Positions 1 through 11,488 are shown, numbered from the stretch's first letter. The stretch is 64,000 nucleotides of DNA from Smittia aterrima (GCA_033063855.1 CP093830.1:13764854-13828853); one strand, 5' to 3'. The notes: a model not told the origin generated them from the letters alone. Numbers and translations are program-made.

Positions 1-1
1 A

Positions 2-406
2 AAGTCTTCGAGTTACGAATCGGATGACGGGCAAGTCGAGTTCGTTTGTCAACATGGGAATTTTGAGTGTGATGGAAATAAACTTCAAACTTGTGGACTC
101 AATCGGATTGGCGAAGGAAATCAAGACAAACAAGTTGACTTCATGATCTGCACGATGGGAAATGAGAAGACCTTTGAGGATTGTTGTGAGTTCCTTGGTT
201 TAGACTACGGGAGCATTGAAGAATGCAAGAACTCTGATGAAGGAACGAAACTTCAAATGCTAACGGAGGAAAAGACAGCTCCAGCTTTAGAGAGATACAG
301 TCACATTCCGTTGATTATTTTCAACTCAGAATTTAACGAGGAGGACTTAAGCTTTGCTCTTGATGATTTCGAGGGACTTTGCTTAAGAAAATTGAGTGAA
401 AATTGA
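2..406 (+). CDS. GILT-like lysosomal thiol reductase, C-terminal part
   Basis: Open frame running in from the left edge and ending at a stop at 404-406 (134 residues seen). It contains the CQHGNFECDGNKLQTC segment, which fits the GILT signature CQHGxxECxxNxxxxC, followed by further spaced cysteines (ICTM, DCCEF, EECKN), as in the family. GILT proteins reduce disulfides of proteins in the endolysosome. The catalytic CxxC and signal peptide would lie upstream, outside the window, so activity cannot be judged. The last exon is intact as far as it is visible. Family assignment is firm; which paralogue is unknown. Confidence 0.85.
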   Translation, partial: KSSSYESDDGQVEFVCQHGNFECDGNKLQTCGLNRIGEGNQDKQVDFMICTMGNEKTFEDCCEFLGLDYGSIEECKNSDEGTKLQMLTEEKTAPALERYSHIPLIIFNSEFNEEDLSFALDDFEGLCLRKLSEN

Positions 407-2310
407 TAAAGGTGGAATAAAAGCTAAGGCCGTGACGAAAGTTTATTTTTCTTCTTTTCTTCGTTGACGAGCACTTCAGTTCTCAGGAAGCAATGGGTGG
501 AAAGCTTACGCAGCGATAAATTTCCACAACCTTTAATTCTATAAGTGATGTCAACTCTTCTTAGTTAGATTAAGATTTAGAAACAGCTTCTTTGTAAATC
601 TCTAATTTGAAGGATTTGACAAAAGTTCTCCGATGACAAATGAACTGTCAAAACTTTCAGAGTCATCCCAAGTCGTATGTTTCTTTTTATGCTTTCCAAG
701 ACAAATTTCCGTTCATTAATTTGTCATTTTCTCATTTCTCCTCAGTCGCTGCCGAGTCGTTTGATTTCATTACGCTGAGTTACACAAGGATCGAGCTCAA
801 AGCACCAAGCAAAAGAGAGAAAAAGGCGAAGAACAGAAAAATGATGAGAATTTATTTCGGAAAATTATTCTTCGAGATTTTCCACATGTTTCGCAATGGA
901 AAAGTTTCTTTTCCCGGCTTTCATCGCGCAACAAGAAAGGAATGGAAATTCGTTTTCCTTTCAGGCAAATTATTGAGGTTGAAGCAATTTTCTCGGGAGA
1001 TCTGTTGGTTCCCCTCCAGTTCCGCTTTTTTTTCATCAAATTCTTTTCTTTTCCTTGTAATGTTTCAATAATTTCATTACATGAACTGCGACATGAAGAA
1101 TGCTCGAGGTCAATCATGGCAGGAAATCCCCGAAGATCTTTTTTTTTTGCTTGATGCAAATTTAAAGCAGAATGAAAAATTACGAAGAAAAATTTTCTTT
1201 TTCCTCAGAGAAAATCACAAAGAATAATATTTTCTGTCATCGCTATTTCCTTAGCTAGCTTGAAGCGTGAAACTGCGTAATGAAATGTAACGACTGAAAA
1301 GAGAGAAGAAGAGGAAATAGGAAGAATGGCAAATTAATGAACGAAAATCCATCTTGTTTGAACGATTCAACGAAACGAATGAAATGAGAGGAACTGATTA
1401 AAAGTTTGTTGCTAAATCTACGACGTCGTAGCCATCAAGGGAATTAAATCCAGGAAATTAAAACTTTCAAGTATTTTCACCCAGTTTCGCTTTTCTATAG
1501 AAAACTTTTCGCTTCATAAAAAATTCAACATTCTATACTCACTTTGGGAGCTTTTTATTCAGAGTATCACATTAAGGGATCTACTTACAATCAGATTGAG
1601 AGGAAAGCTTTCACTTCAACAGCGCCAGGTTCGCTAGAAGTGATGCTGACGTTTCCAATCTTTCATGAGATTAATGTCAGCTCACAGCATTAAAAAGCCT
1701 TGAAATAAAATATAACAAGCGCCTGCGGTTATTCAAAAGAAGCCGAATCTAAATATCGATTCAAAGCCTTCAGGACGAAATGTAATCTTTAAAATTTTGT
1801 TGTTTCTATCAATTCAGATATCAAATATCAACAAGTGGAGAATTTGCCTTTAGAAATTTAATCTCACCTTCTAAGAACGTCTCATTGCTCAATGTAAATC
1901 ATTTTCTAATGAAAGCTTTTGCTATTGTAGAAGACTTAATCCTCGTTTTGCTGTATCAACACTCAAATGAATGTTTTCGTCTGTGTTGTCAACAAACTCG
2001 TTAGTTCTAGTCTCTTTGTAATTGAGACGAGTAATCTTGACAGCAAATCTTCTCATTTTCATTTTCTCTTCTTTCGACGATGTTATTTCGTTAGACGATG
2101 TGTTAGCTCAATTGAATTTGAGGAAAATTTAACGAAAATTTTCTAAAACAAATCCTGAAAATCCTTTCAAATGTTTCGTTTCATCGGAAAATGATTTTCC
2201 TTGGCGCCATCTGAATTTTTAGTTTAGTTTCCACGGAAACAGAAAAGCAAACACAAATTTTTACTTCAAAACTTTTTCTTTCAATACAAAAAGATTTTAA
2301 TAAGTTTACA
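407..2310. other. Intergenic region, no gene recognised
   Basis: About 1.9 kb of AT-rich sequence between the GILT-like gene and IFT56. It has short open frames on both strands (for example around 640-1160), but these are low-complexity Phe/Lys/Ser-rich readings of T- and A-rich DNA with no family resemblance. No repeat or RNA gene was seen. Confidence 0.6.
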
Positions 2311-4833
2311 ATGGTAAGAAATATTTAAAAGTCTTCTTTTTAATTTAACAATAACTTGGAGCATCATCTTTCAGATTCTCTCACGAACCAAAACTGATTC
2401 TGCAAAATCGCAACGGAATTCAGGAAATTTGAGTAAAAAGAAACAAATTCAGTCGTTTGAAGATTTTCTCGTGAAACGCGATTACATTGGAGCAAAGACT
2501 GTTCTTAAACTTTCGAAGGAATATGACGATGAAGATGATCGAGACAAAGCTCATTGGTTTGCGTTTTGTGATTTTCATCTTGGCGACTACAAAAACTGTT
2601 TGAAAAATTATGAAGCTATCCACGCCGCGAGTCCGTCCAATGACATTGCTTTGAACATTGGCGTTTGTATGTTTTATCTTGGAATGTATGAAGAGGCTCA
2701 GAAGATCATTGAAGACCTACCAGAGTCTCAATTAAAAATTCGATTGCTGTTTCATCTTGCTCATAAACTTGGCGATGACAACCGTTTGATGGAGCTGCAT
2801 GGAGTCTTACGTGATGTGACTGAAGATCAATTGTCTCTCGCTGGTCTTCATTATCTTCGTGGACAATATCAAGAAGCGATCGATATCTACAAGAGAATTC
2901 TTTTAGACAACAAGCAGATGTTGGCGGTTAATGTTTACGTCGCTCTCTGCTATTACAAATTGGATTATTTTGGAATGTCTCAAGAAGTCCTCGATCTCTA
3001 TCTCTCGAGTTATCCTGACAGCACAATTGCAGCGAATTTGAAAGCATGCAATCGCTTCAGAATGTTCAATGGACAAGCCGCAGAGCAGGACATCAAACAT
3101 CTTCTTGATCATGGAGCTGATCGCTTCGGAATCGATTTGATTCGTCATAATCAAGTTGTGTTTCGCAACGGCGAAGGAGCTTTGCAGATTTTGCCGGATT
3201 TATTAGACATCATTCCTGAAGCTCGATTAAACTTGGCGATTCATCATCTGAAAAGAAATGAAGTCCAAGAAGCGCACCAGATGATCAAAGACATTCAACC
3301 GAAGGTGCCTCACGAATATATTTTGAAAGGTGTCGTGCATGCTTCAATGTTTCAAGAAACCGGATTGAAAGAACATGCCAAGCAAGCTCAACAGTATTTA
3401 CATCTCGTGGGTGGATCGGCAACTGAATGCGATACAATTCCTGGTCGACAAGCGATGGCTTCATCTTTCTTTCTCTACGGACAGTTTGAGGAAGTTTTGG
3501 TCTATCTCAACTCAATCAGAAGTTTCTTCATTAACGATGATACTTTCAACTTTAATTACGCGCAAGCAAAAGTCGCTACCGGTTACTTCAAGGAGGCTGA
3601 AGAGTTGTTAATGCAAATTCACAGCTTAAACATTAGAAACGATCACACGTTTTCAATGATTCTCGCTCGTTGTCATATTCATTGTGGAAATGCAGATCAA
3701 GCTTGGAATATTTTTGTTACGAAAGACACAACAGCTGAAGCCTTTTCGCTTCTTCAGTTGATTGCTAACGATTGCTATCGTATCGGAGAGTTTTGGATTG
3801 CAGCAAAAGCTTTTGATATGCTTGAGAAAATGGATCCATCACCTGAGTATTGGGAGGTAGGAGATTCATATTTCAATAGGAGATTAATAAAAAAAAACTT
3901 GAGAATTCTTTGGGATCGAACCGAGGAAAGTCGGAACAAAAAATCTTGACCTTAGTTCATTCGGTCAACAGCGCTCTAACATTAACCTGACAAAATTCAT
4001 CCTTATGATGCAACAGACGTTTGTGTTAGTGAAGATTTTTTTTATCGTTGTATGCAATTTAAGTAAACGTTTTAGCCGAATGTCCAACACAAGAGAAACT
4101 TGTAGAATGTTTCACACGACTGCAACCTGCTGTAGTCTTGGTGATCCGGGGTTCAAATCCCCAAACATTGGTTTCGAAAGCTTCATAGTAGCGAATGCGG
4201 AAATTCAAACTATAATTAGCAGATGGTGTTCTGGCTAAGCTTTGACCTTCGGGTGTGGAGCTATAACTGCGACTGCGGTGCCCACCTTCGGGTGCGGACA
4301 TATCCAGTCGGTCTCGCTTATAAGAATTAGTACAGTTCTCTGTGCTAACATCTTCAGAGTCGCAGACCTGGCATAGCTCGGAGAAGTGCAACGGTCGATC
4401 TTACGAGAGGAACCAGAGCCGCTTCGCAGTGTCTTAAAGTCAGCTTATCTGCCAGTTTCTCTTAGGAGAGGTAGGAGTGATTGATTTCACATCCTTTTTG
4501 ATGAGCGGTACAAACTTGCGAAACCAAAATTGATTCTTGAAGAGCTTCTTCATTTTTTGCACGAGATGAAAATTGTGTTTCCGCAGATGTGTCGTTGAAA
4601 CCCTCGTGAAATTTAAATTCATTTTCAAAATTTTAATTTTCTTATAATTTCAATATTTTCAGGGAAAACGAGGATCTTGCGCTGGGGCTCTGTTCAATAT
4701 TGTAACAAAGAAGAAGACAGGAACACCACCAAACGGAATCGGAGAGATAATTTCGCTTTTGAGAGATTCATCGAACTCGCAAGCCGAGGGAATGTTGAGA
4801 GCTTTTCGACGTTATGCAAGCACATTAAAGTAG
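2311..4833 (+). CDS. IFT56: Intraflagellar transport protein 56 (TTC26)
   Basis: Coding exons join(2311..2313, 2375..3856, 4663..4833), 551 residues, close to the usual length of about 550. The first exon is only the ATG: a GT donor follows directly at 2314 and the acceptor is at 2373-2374. This gives an N-terminus MILSRTK that resembles vertebrate TTC26 (MMLSRAK). The body is a run of TPR helices. The last exon (GKRGSCAG...) completes the conserved C-terminus after PSPEYWE. IFT56 is a subunit of the IFT-B complex that carries motility cargo into cilia; in insects this means sensory neurons and sperm. The 806-base last intron is unusually long here and holds RNA-like sequence. The gene converges on the next one, with about 50 bases between stop codons. 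Confidence 0.9.
4106..4170 (+). ncRNA. tRNA-like segment in IFT56 intron
   Basis: The sequence shows a 7-bp outer stem (aatgttt at 4106-4112 with aaacatt at 4163-4169), a central hairpin (gactgca/tgtagtc, one G-U pair, 4118-4137), and a T-arm-like hairpin gggg-ttcaaat-cccc (about 4148-4162) that carries a pol III B-box-like GGTTCAAATCC. The part before the T arm is too short for a normal tRNA, and no D arm is seen. It may be a degenerate tRNA, a D-armless tRNA-like RNA, or the head of a tRNA-derived SINE. Confidence 0.4.
4246..4414 (+). ncRNA. Possible structured RNA of unknown family in IFT56 intron
   Basis: Two ccttcgggtg motifs (4246-4255, 4285-4294) each form a UUCG-capped hairpin. A 9-bp hairpin lies at 4327-4348 with a TTCT loop. 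Two perfect long-range stems close this region: GAGCTAT (4258-4264) with ATAGCTC (4373-4379), and CTGCGACT (4267-4274) with AGTCGCAG (4358-4365). At 4402-4414, TACGAGAGGAACC matches the universal sarcin-ricin loop core of large-subunit rRNA. The stretch is GC-richer than the rest of the intron. I do not recognise the family. It could be a SINE body, a relic of a structured RNA, or a genuine intron-encoded RNA. The strand is taken from the host and the B box. Confidence 0.35.
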
Positions 4834-4883
4834 AAATATCTCTGATTTTATTAATGAACTTATTGATGAGCTTTGGATTAATT

Positions 4884-6911
4884 TTATTTTCTTAATTGCG
4901 AAAGTGCACTTTGTTGTTTTCTTTGCTTGGAAAATTCGACAACTCGTTTAAACATGACTTCAAAAGGAATTAGCAAATTCTTATCACTTTCCTCGTCTAA
5001 GTTTTGTGAGCTAACGCGTGCTTCCTCGCTGTTAGTGACCTCATCTTGTGATTGCATCTCGTCATCACTATCATCCGAGCTCGCCATTAAGAGTCCTTGA
5101 TAAACATTGCTACCAGGAACATAACTTATTTGAGTAGCTGACAAATTACTTTTTTTGGAAATATGTTGAGTACTTTCCACTTGGACGTTGAAACTAGGGT
5201 CGTCTTTAGTCATTAAATCCGATTCTTTGCTGTTGAAGACGTCATCTTGCAACTCATCATCGCTATCATCCGAGCTCGCCATTATGAGTCCTTGATAAAC
5301 ATTTTTACCGGCAACGGAATTTGACAGAAGTGCGCGGAAATTGTTTTCTTCTGAACTTTTCTGAGGATCGCCTTCAGTCGTTTTGTGAGATTCGTTGCTG
5401 TTAGTGACTTCATCTTGTGATGACTTCATCTCATCGTCACTTGTTTCGGAATCTGCTATTATCAGTTCTTGAGGAACAGGCACATTGCTTTCTTTCGACA
5501 AATTTTGAGTACTTGCCACTTGGACGTTGAAACTAGAATCGTCTTTAGTCATTAAATCCGATTCTTTGCTGTTTGCGACGTCATCTTGCAACTCATCATC
5601 GCTATCATCCGAGCTCGCCATTATGAGTCCTTGATAAACATTGCTACCGGGAACATAACTTATTTGAGTAGCTGGCAAATTTCTGGACATGTTTTGAGTA
5701 CTTGCTACTTGGACGTTGAAACTAGAATCGTCTTTAGTCATTAAATCCGATTCTTTACTTTGAGATTCGTTGCTGTTAGTGACTTCAACTTGTGATGACT
5801 TCATCTCATCGTCACTTGATTTGGAATTCGCCTTGAAAAACCTGATTCGACAAACGCCAGAATTTGATGGAGGAACAGGCACATTGCTTTCTTTCGACAT
5901 ATTTTGAGTACTTGCTACTTGGACGTTGAAACTAGATTCGTCTTTAGTCATTAAATCCGATTCTTTGCTGTTTGCGACGTCATCTTGCAACTCATCATCG
6001 CTATCATCCGAGCTCGCCATTATGAGTCCTTGATAAACATTGCTACCGGGAACATAACTTATTTGAGTAGCTGGCAAATTGCTGGACATATTTTGAGTAC
6101 TTGCTACTTGAACGTTGAAACTAGGATCGTCTTTAGTCACTAAATGCGATTCTTTGCTGTTTGCGACGTCGTCTTGCAACTCATCATCGTTTGATTCGGT
6201 TGCTCGATCGATGAAACTAAATTCGTCACGAGTCATCATGCGAGATTCATCCGCTAAGACAACGCTCCGGATTACGAGATCGGGACTTTCACATCTAATA
6301 CTATTATCACTCGAATCAGCTTCAGCTACCATTGTTGTTCTTAAGGATGATTCTTGAGATTTTTGTGAAGCTATGACGGTTTCTTCGAGTCTTGATTCCT
6401 CCATACTTGAATTTGAAATTACACTCTCTCTATCGCTGTTTTGTGTTATATACAGCGGATCAGTTTCTGAGGCTTCTGTGTTTTCTTGAAAGCTTTCGTA
6501 CATGGGAACTTCAACACTTTCCAGAGTTATATTGTTATTCGTCTTTTTAAAAACTGAATCATTTGAAGTTGACGATACAGTTGAAATATCGGCATTTGCC
6601 GACATTATAGAGCTCCAGTTGATGACCGAACGGAGAGTTGCTGGATCAGCTATTCCATAGTTGTTATCATCAAGTGACGGAAGAATGTCTTTGAAAAAGA
6701 TTTCTTTGACTTGTTGCTCTGGCATTTCATAGTATTCGTTCTAAAACATCGCAAATTCATTTCAATTTTATTTCAACATGGATGAGCTCAAACTTACTGA
6801 AATGTGTTGCGAAATCTTTTGCCATGTAGAAGAATCCGCTCGACGATTGTTCGTGGCTTCATCAGCAACACATCTAGCTATAATTAACTTAAGCTTCGAT
6901 GTCACAATCAT
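4884..6911 (-). CDS. Acidic Ser/Asp-rich repeat protein, unknown function
   Basis: Coding exons complement(join(4884..6740, 6798..6911)), 656 residues. The first exon (38 residues, starting MIVTSKLKLIIARC) was recovered from a good GTAAGT donor at 6797 and a TTTTAG acceptor at 6741. The N-terminal 100 residues look helical and folded (STWQKISQHI, IFFKDILPSL), faintly like a Myb/SANT- or MADF-type helical domain, but this is a guess. Residues from about 218 on are imperfect repeats built from VYQGLIMASSDDSDDE, SKESDLMTKD and SFNVQVASTQ, highly acidic and probably disordered. The C-terminus turns basic (VVEFSKQRKQQSALSQLRK). No known family recognised. Confidence 0.75.
5087..6120 (-). repeat. 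Imperfect in-frame coding repeats
   Basis: The DNA word gagctcgccatta (seen on the plus strand) begins at 5087, 5272, 5611 and 6010, with spacings of 185, 339 and 399. The word encoding FNVQV(A/E)STQ occurs five times. Units differ in length because segments between the two modules were added or lost. All stay in frame, so the array is inside the coding region and evolving by duplication. Confidence 0.8.
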
Positions 6912-7000
6912 TTTTAAAACAATATTTTGCCGACACAAACAAAACGAGAAAAAAAGTTGTTTACAAATTTGAAAATTTATTTCCGTTGAGTAAATTGTGA

Positions 7001-9239
7001 TCAGAGTTTTATTGCTGTCTTCTCTTCATCTTTAACATGAACTCGCATTACATGCTTTCTTCGACCACCTCGAGTTTTAAAGATAACATTGCAATGCTTG
7101 CACTCGAAATTCCCAGCATCTACGTTATGCACTGCGTTATGGATCGAAAGAAGACGTTTGTTCTTAAACATTTTTGAGCAAATCTCGCAATGGAAAATTA
7201 TTCCTTCAAAATGCATAAAAGAGTGTTGTTTAAGATCTCGCTGACGATAGAATTGTAATTCGGGACACTGAGGACATGAATAGATTATTCCATGACTCTT
7301 CGGGTCATGCACAGCTTCGTAGTGTCGTTGGCCAAGTTTCTCCGTTTTAAAAGTTTTATTGCATATCGTGCAACAGAAGGGTTTCTCCTTTCCCTCTTCT
7401 GTATGTTGATTCCTCATATGCACCTTGAAATATTTCTCTTGAATGAGTGTATCGCAGATATGACACTTGACGAAAACTTTGACTTCAGGATGAACAGTCT
7501 CGTTATGGATTTTTAGCGCAAGCTTCGTTTTGAATCGCTTATTGCAATGTTCACGATTACATTCGAAATTTCTTGCTGTGATGTGAGTTGCTTCATGCCG
7601 GTTCAGGTTGCCAATGCTTTTAAAAGCTGCTGAGCACATTAAACAAATGTACGGCCTTGCAGTGTCGTCATGACTTAACTTGTGAGCTTCGTATATGCTT
7701 TTCAAATCAAACTTCTTATCGCAAACTTCACAAGAGAAGGCTTCGCTCACAGTCAATAACTTAATCCCGTGAACTTCATTGGAATGCTCAATAAGTTTCT
7801 TCCTACTTTTAAATGATGTCGAGCACTCCTTGCACTTGTACTTCTTTTCGCTTGTGTGATGTCTCATGTGATTAAGAATTTCTTTTTTGAATTTGACTTT
7901 TTCGCCGCAAAAGTCACAAATGTAAATTAGATGTGGTCTTCCTTGTCTTGACTTGATTGGATGAGTAATTTTCTTCTTTCTTGATTTCCTCGTCTCCTTA
8001 GTTTCAACTTTTGTTTCTTCAGTCCTTGATAACGATTTGTTTTTGAATTCAAGTGAATTAAAGACTTCCTCGATATTATTCTCTGTTTCCGATTCAGATT
8101 CGTTTGCAGGTTCAACGTTTTCATTCTGCTCTTCCAGAGTCTCTTCTTCTTTCTCAACATTTAGAACAGTTTTTTGCCCTAATCGCTTTGAAATTTCACT
8201 GAGCTGCTTCCTGGCAAGCTCAACAGCAACTTCCTCTTCCATTTCTTCTGCATTCGCTTCATCATCGTTAACTACAGGTCCTTTGCAGCGATTTAATCGA
8301 ACATGCTTCGCTAATCCAGTCTTGAATGTAAATAAATCGCCACACGAATTACATTGAAATGATTTGTTTGTTTCATGTTTCTGCATGTGAATTTTGAGCA
8401 AACGATTTGTTTTAAAGATCTGACCACAGTCCAGACAAGTTCTGATTTCTCCGTTGAAATGAATGAAGCTGTGAATACGAAGTTCCTCCTTCATCTCAAA
8501 ATAAATCTTGCACTCCTTGCATTGAAAACTCAACTGACTAGTTTTATCCTTATGCGCTGTGTAGTGATGATTGTTACGAGCCGTTTTACTCGGAAACTTG
8601 CGAGTGCAGAAATCGCACGAGTAGTTATAGTCGAAAGTATGTTTTGAGACGTGATGATTATCGAGAAGTGTTTTCTGACCGAACGTCATGCCACAAATCA
8701 AGCAAGAATGTTTCTCAATATGCTAAAAAGATAAAGAGAAAAGTTATTAAAATTATTCTTTTGGTATTTCGAATGCTTACAGATTTCAAATGTCGTCGGA
8801 ATGTGTGTTTGCTAATGTAGCGTCGCTGACAAACAGAGCAAGATAGGATTTGATGCAATCGATGCCGATCCATGTGAATACGAATGTAATCTTTGGCAGT
8901 AAAGGATTTTCCATCATAGTCACAAATGAAGACTCTTGGAGTTTCTCTATGTCTTGTTGCTTTGTGTCGCTTCAGATAAATTTCAGATTTCAAGTTTTTC
9001 GAGCAAATGTCGCAGGTAATCTTCTTCTCTTCTTTCTTCTTGTGCGCTGATTGAATATGTCGATCAAGTTGCTTCTGAGTCAAAAAGGATTTGTTTGTTT
9101 TGCATTTCGAGCAGTTGAATTTCTTGATTTTTGTTTTTATCGGTTTCTCTTCTTCAATGTCTTCTGCAGTCAAGTGATTTAGTTTAGAAATAATTTCACG
9201 CTTAGGTCTCCGATATTCCTGTATCTCTTGAGACTCCAT
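7001..9239 (-). CDS. Multi-C2H2 zinc-finger protein (paralogue A)
   Basis: Coding exons complement(join(7001..8722, 8781..9239)), 726 residues. The 58-base intron splits one finger: HLKS in exon 1 joins HIEKH in exon 2. I count about 18 C2H2 fingers in two blocks. A linker of about 120 residues, rich in Glu, Lys and Ser, separates them. The unit FICDYDGKSF has lost its second cysteine, and the finger before the linker is C2HC (GLAKHVRLNRC). It is presumably a sequence-specific nuclear DNA-binding protein; target unknown. Finger order and wording match the divergent gene next door closely (for example CLDCGQIFK, and GIIYSCPQC against GIIYPCNDC), so the two are paralogues. Confidence 0.88.
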
Positions 9240-9415
9240 AGTTACTGCAACACTTGAAAACTCTTTTTTAGTTTGTTTTGTTTACGTTTTTGCGACACAA
9301 ATATAATTTTTCACTGAAGTATCAAACACGCTGCTGTTGAAAGGTTCGACAAATGTAAATAATTGTTCTCGGAAAGTTAATAAATCTTGAAAATAGCGAG
9401 TAGTTACAAGAAGAA
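9240..9415. promoter_or_regulatory. Short shared upstream region of divergent zinc-finger pair
   Basis: Only 176 bases separate the two start codons of the divergent paralogues. This space must hold both 5' leaders and promoters, so a bidirectional promoter is inferred. No TATA box is obvious. Confidence 0.5.
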
Positions 9416-11488
9416 ATGGCATTTAAAGCTAATCAGAGTGAGAAACTATCAAAAAGAAAGAAGAAATCGAAAGCAAGCAGATCAACTGAGTTTTATTGTG
9501 AGATTTGCTCGAAACAACTTTCTTCGTTCAGCAATTTTATAAGACACAATGTCAAACATCAACCGAAGAACTACATCTGTGATTACGAAGGCAGGAACTT
9601 TAACACGAAAGACAAGCTACGATTGCATATCCTCCAACATCGAATCCATTATCGAGTTCAATGCAAAGTTTGTTTGAAGTCTTATACAACAAATCAGTCG
9701 ATGAGAAAACATTTGAGAACTCATTTTGAACACCATCAATGCGATCAATGTGGACAAACCTTTAAGCATAAACTACTGTTGCTGAATCATGTGTCATCGA
9801 TTCATGTTGACGAACAAACCATTCAGTGCAATTGTAAGATGATAATTTAACTTCAATCAATTTTATTTTCAATGAATTTCTTCAAACTTAGATTGCACTC
9901 GTTACTTCCCAAACAAAACAACAAGAGATTCTCATCACAGAGCCATTCATCGAGATCAACAAGTCAATACAGGCTTTTTCAAGTGTCCAGATTGTCCTGT
10001 TGGATTTGAGATGAGAGAGGAACTAAGAATTCACAGCTTCACTCACTTTGAAGGGGAAATTCATACTTGTCTCGATTGTGGTCAGATCTTCAAGCTGAAG
10101 AAACTTCTAACGAATCATGCGAAGAAACACGATTCTGCTCAATTTGTTTGCCCAATTTGCCGTAAACCATTCAAATATCGGTCTAACCTTGGAAAGCACT
10201 TGAGAGGTAAATTGCGCGATTCTAAAAAAAACTTTAAATTAAATTTTGAATTAATTTTATAGGAAGATGTAAGGGACCGTCTGAAGCAAAGAAAGAAACT
10301 GATCCTTCAGCTGAAGAACAAGCTGAAATAGCGAAAAAACAATTGATCGACATGACTTTTATTCAATCGAAAGTAGCATTCAAACCTGATACCACAAGCA
10401 AAAGATCTGTGAAAGAAGTTAACAACACAGTAGAGCATAAAAGTGAATCTCAAGAGGCAATAGCAAACGTTGATGTTGTTGGGAAACCTTCAATTAAATT
10501 ACAAAGTCTTGGACGCCGCCTAAAGCAACAAATTCAGACGACTTCGAATTCACCGATTACCTCAAATTTGTTTTACAACTGCGACTTGTGTGACTTCCAA
10601 GATCTCAAAAAGTCTCAAATCCTCTCTCACATTCGTCATCATATTTCTTCGCAACGTCACAAATGCAAAACATGTTTAGAAACTTTCTCGACAAAAATGA
10701 AACTTCAAAATCACTCAATGAAAACTCATGGTCGTGGAGTTATTGGATCTCCTGAATATAGCAAAGCTATGGAGTGTCCGAGCTGCAAACGAGTATTCAG
10801 CGAAGAAAGATTGAAATTCCACATGAAACTCCATGAAAGCATCAACTTCACTTGCGATCAATGTTCAAAGATGTTCCGGAGTCTGTTGGCATTGGAAAAC
10901 CATATCGAAAAGAGTCACTCAACAGAAAAGAGATTTACTTGTTCGACGTGCGGCAAAAGCTTTAAAAAGATGACGATCCTTAAACATCACGAAGAAATTC
11001 ATAATCCGATTAAGATTTACGTTCAATGTGAAATTTGCAATACAATGATGCAAGTGAAGAGTCTGAAGCTTCACATGGCAGTTCAACATGAAGGTCGCTA
11101 CGAGAGAAAACATATTTGCGAGTGTGGAAAATCGTTTCGTTACGAGAAACAGTTGGAGAAACATTATAAAGCAGTTCATGAGAAAGTTAACAGAGGCATC
11201 ATTTATCCTTGTAACGATTGCTCAAAAGTCTTCAATCGTCGATCGGAACTGAGACTTCATTCGTTTGAACACTACAAGGGAAAATTATTTGAATGCGAAT
11301 GTGGAATGAAATTCAAAACGAAGAAACTTCTGACTTATCACTCTGCTGTGCACAAAGATAATCAATTGCCTTGTGAGCACTGCACACTCGTTTTCAAGAC
11401 CCGAGGAGGACGAAGGAAACATTTAGCGAAGGTTCACGGAAAGGAATTTATTGAAATACCAACGTTTGAACAGAGTAGCGAAAATTAG
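9416..11488 (+). CDS. Multi-C2H2 zinc-finger protein (paralogue B)
   Basis: Coding exons join(9416..9833, 9892..10206, 10263..11488), 652 residues. Junctions restore a full finger (IQCNYCTRYFPNKTTRDSHH) and the C2HC unit ending GKHLRGRCKGPSEA. Finger order follows the minus-strand neighbour: a degenerate FNTKDKLRLH unit (YICDYEGRNF, second cysteine lost), an HTCLDCGQIFK finger, a charged linker, and then a C-terminal block ending FKTRGGRRKH. The linker is shorter than in A. Probable nuclear DNA-binding protein. A lysine-rich stretch (KRKKKSKASR) near the start could serve as a nuclear localisation signal. Confidence 0.87.

Noticed and set aside
640..1159. Overlapping open frames on both strands (about 120-143 codons)
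   Set aside because: Phe/Ser/Lys-rich low-complexity readings of AT-rich DNA on both strands at once; no domain, splice context or start context.
4059..4391. 110-codon minus-strand frame in the IFT56 intron
   Set aside because: It lies wholly over the RNA-like segments, which explain the sequence better; no protein pattern beyond chance.
6778..6972. Plus-strand 64-codon frame opposite the acidic repeat gene
   Set aside because: It mirrors the first coding exon of the minus-strand gene, whose splice sites and frame fit.
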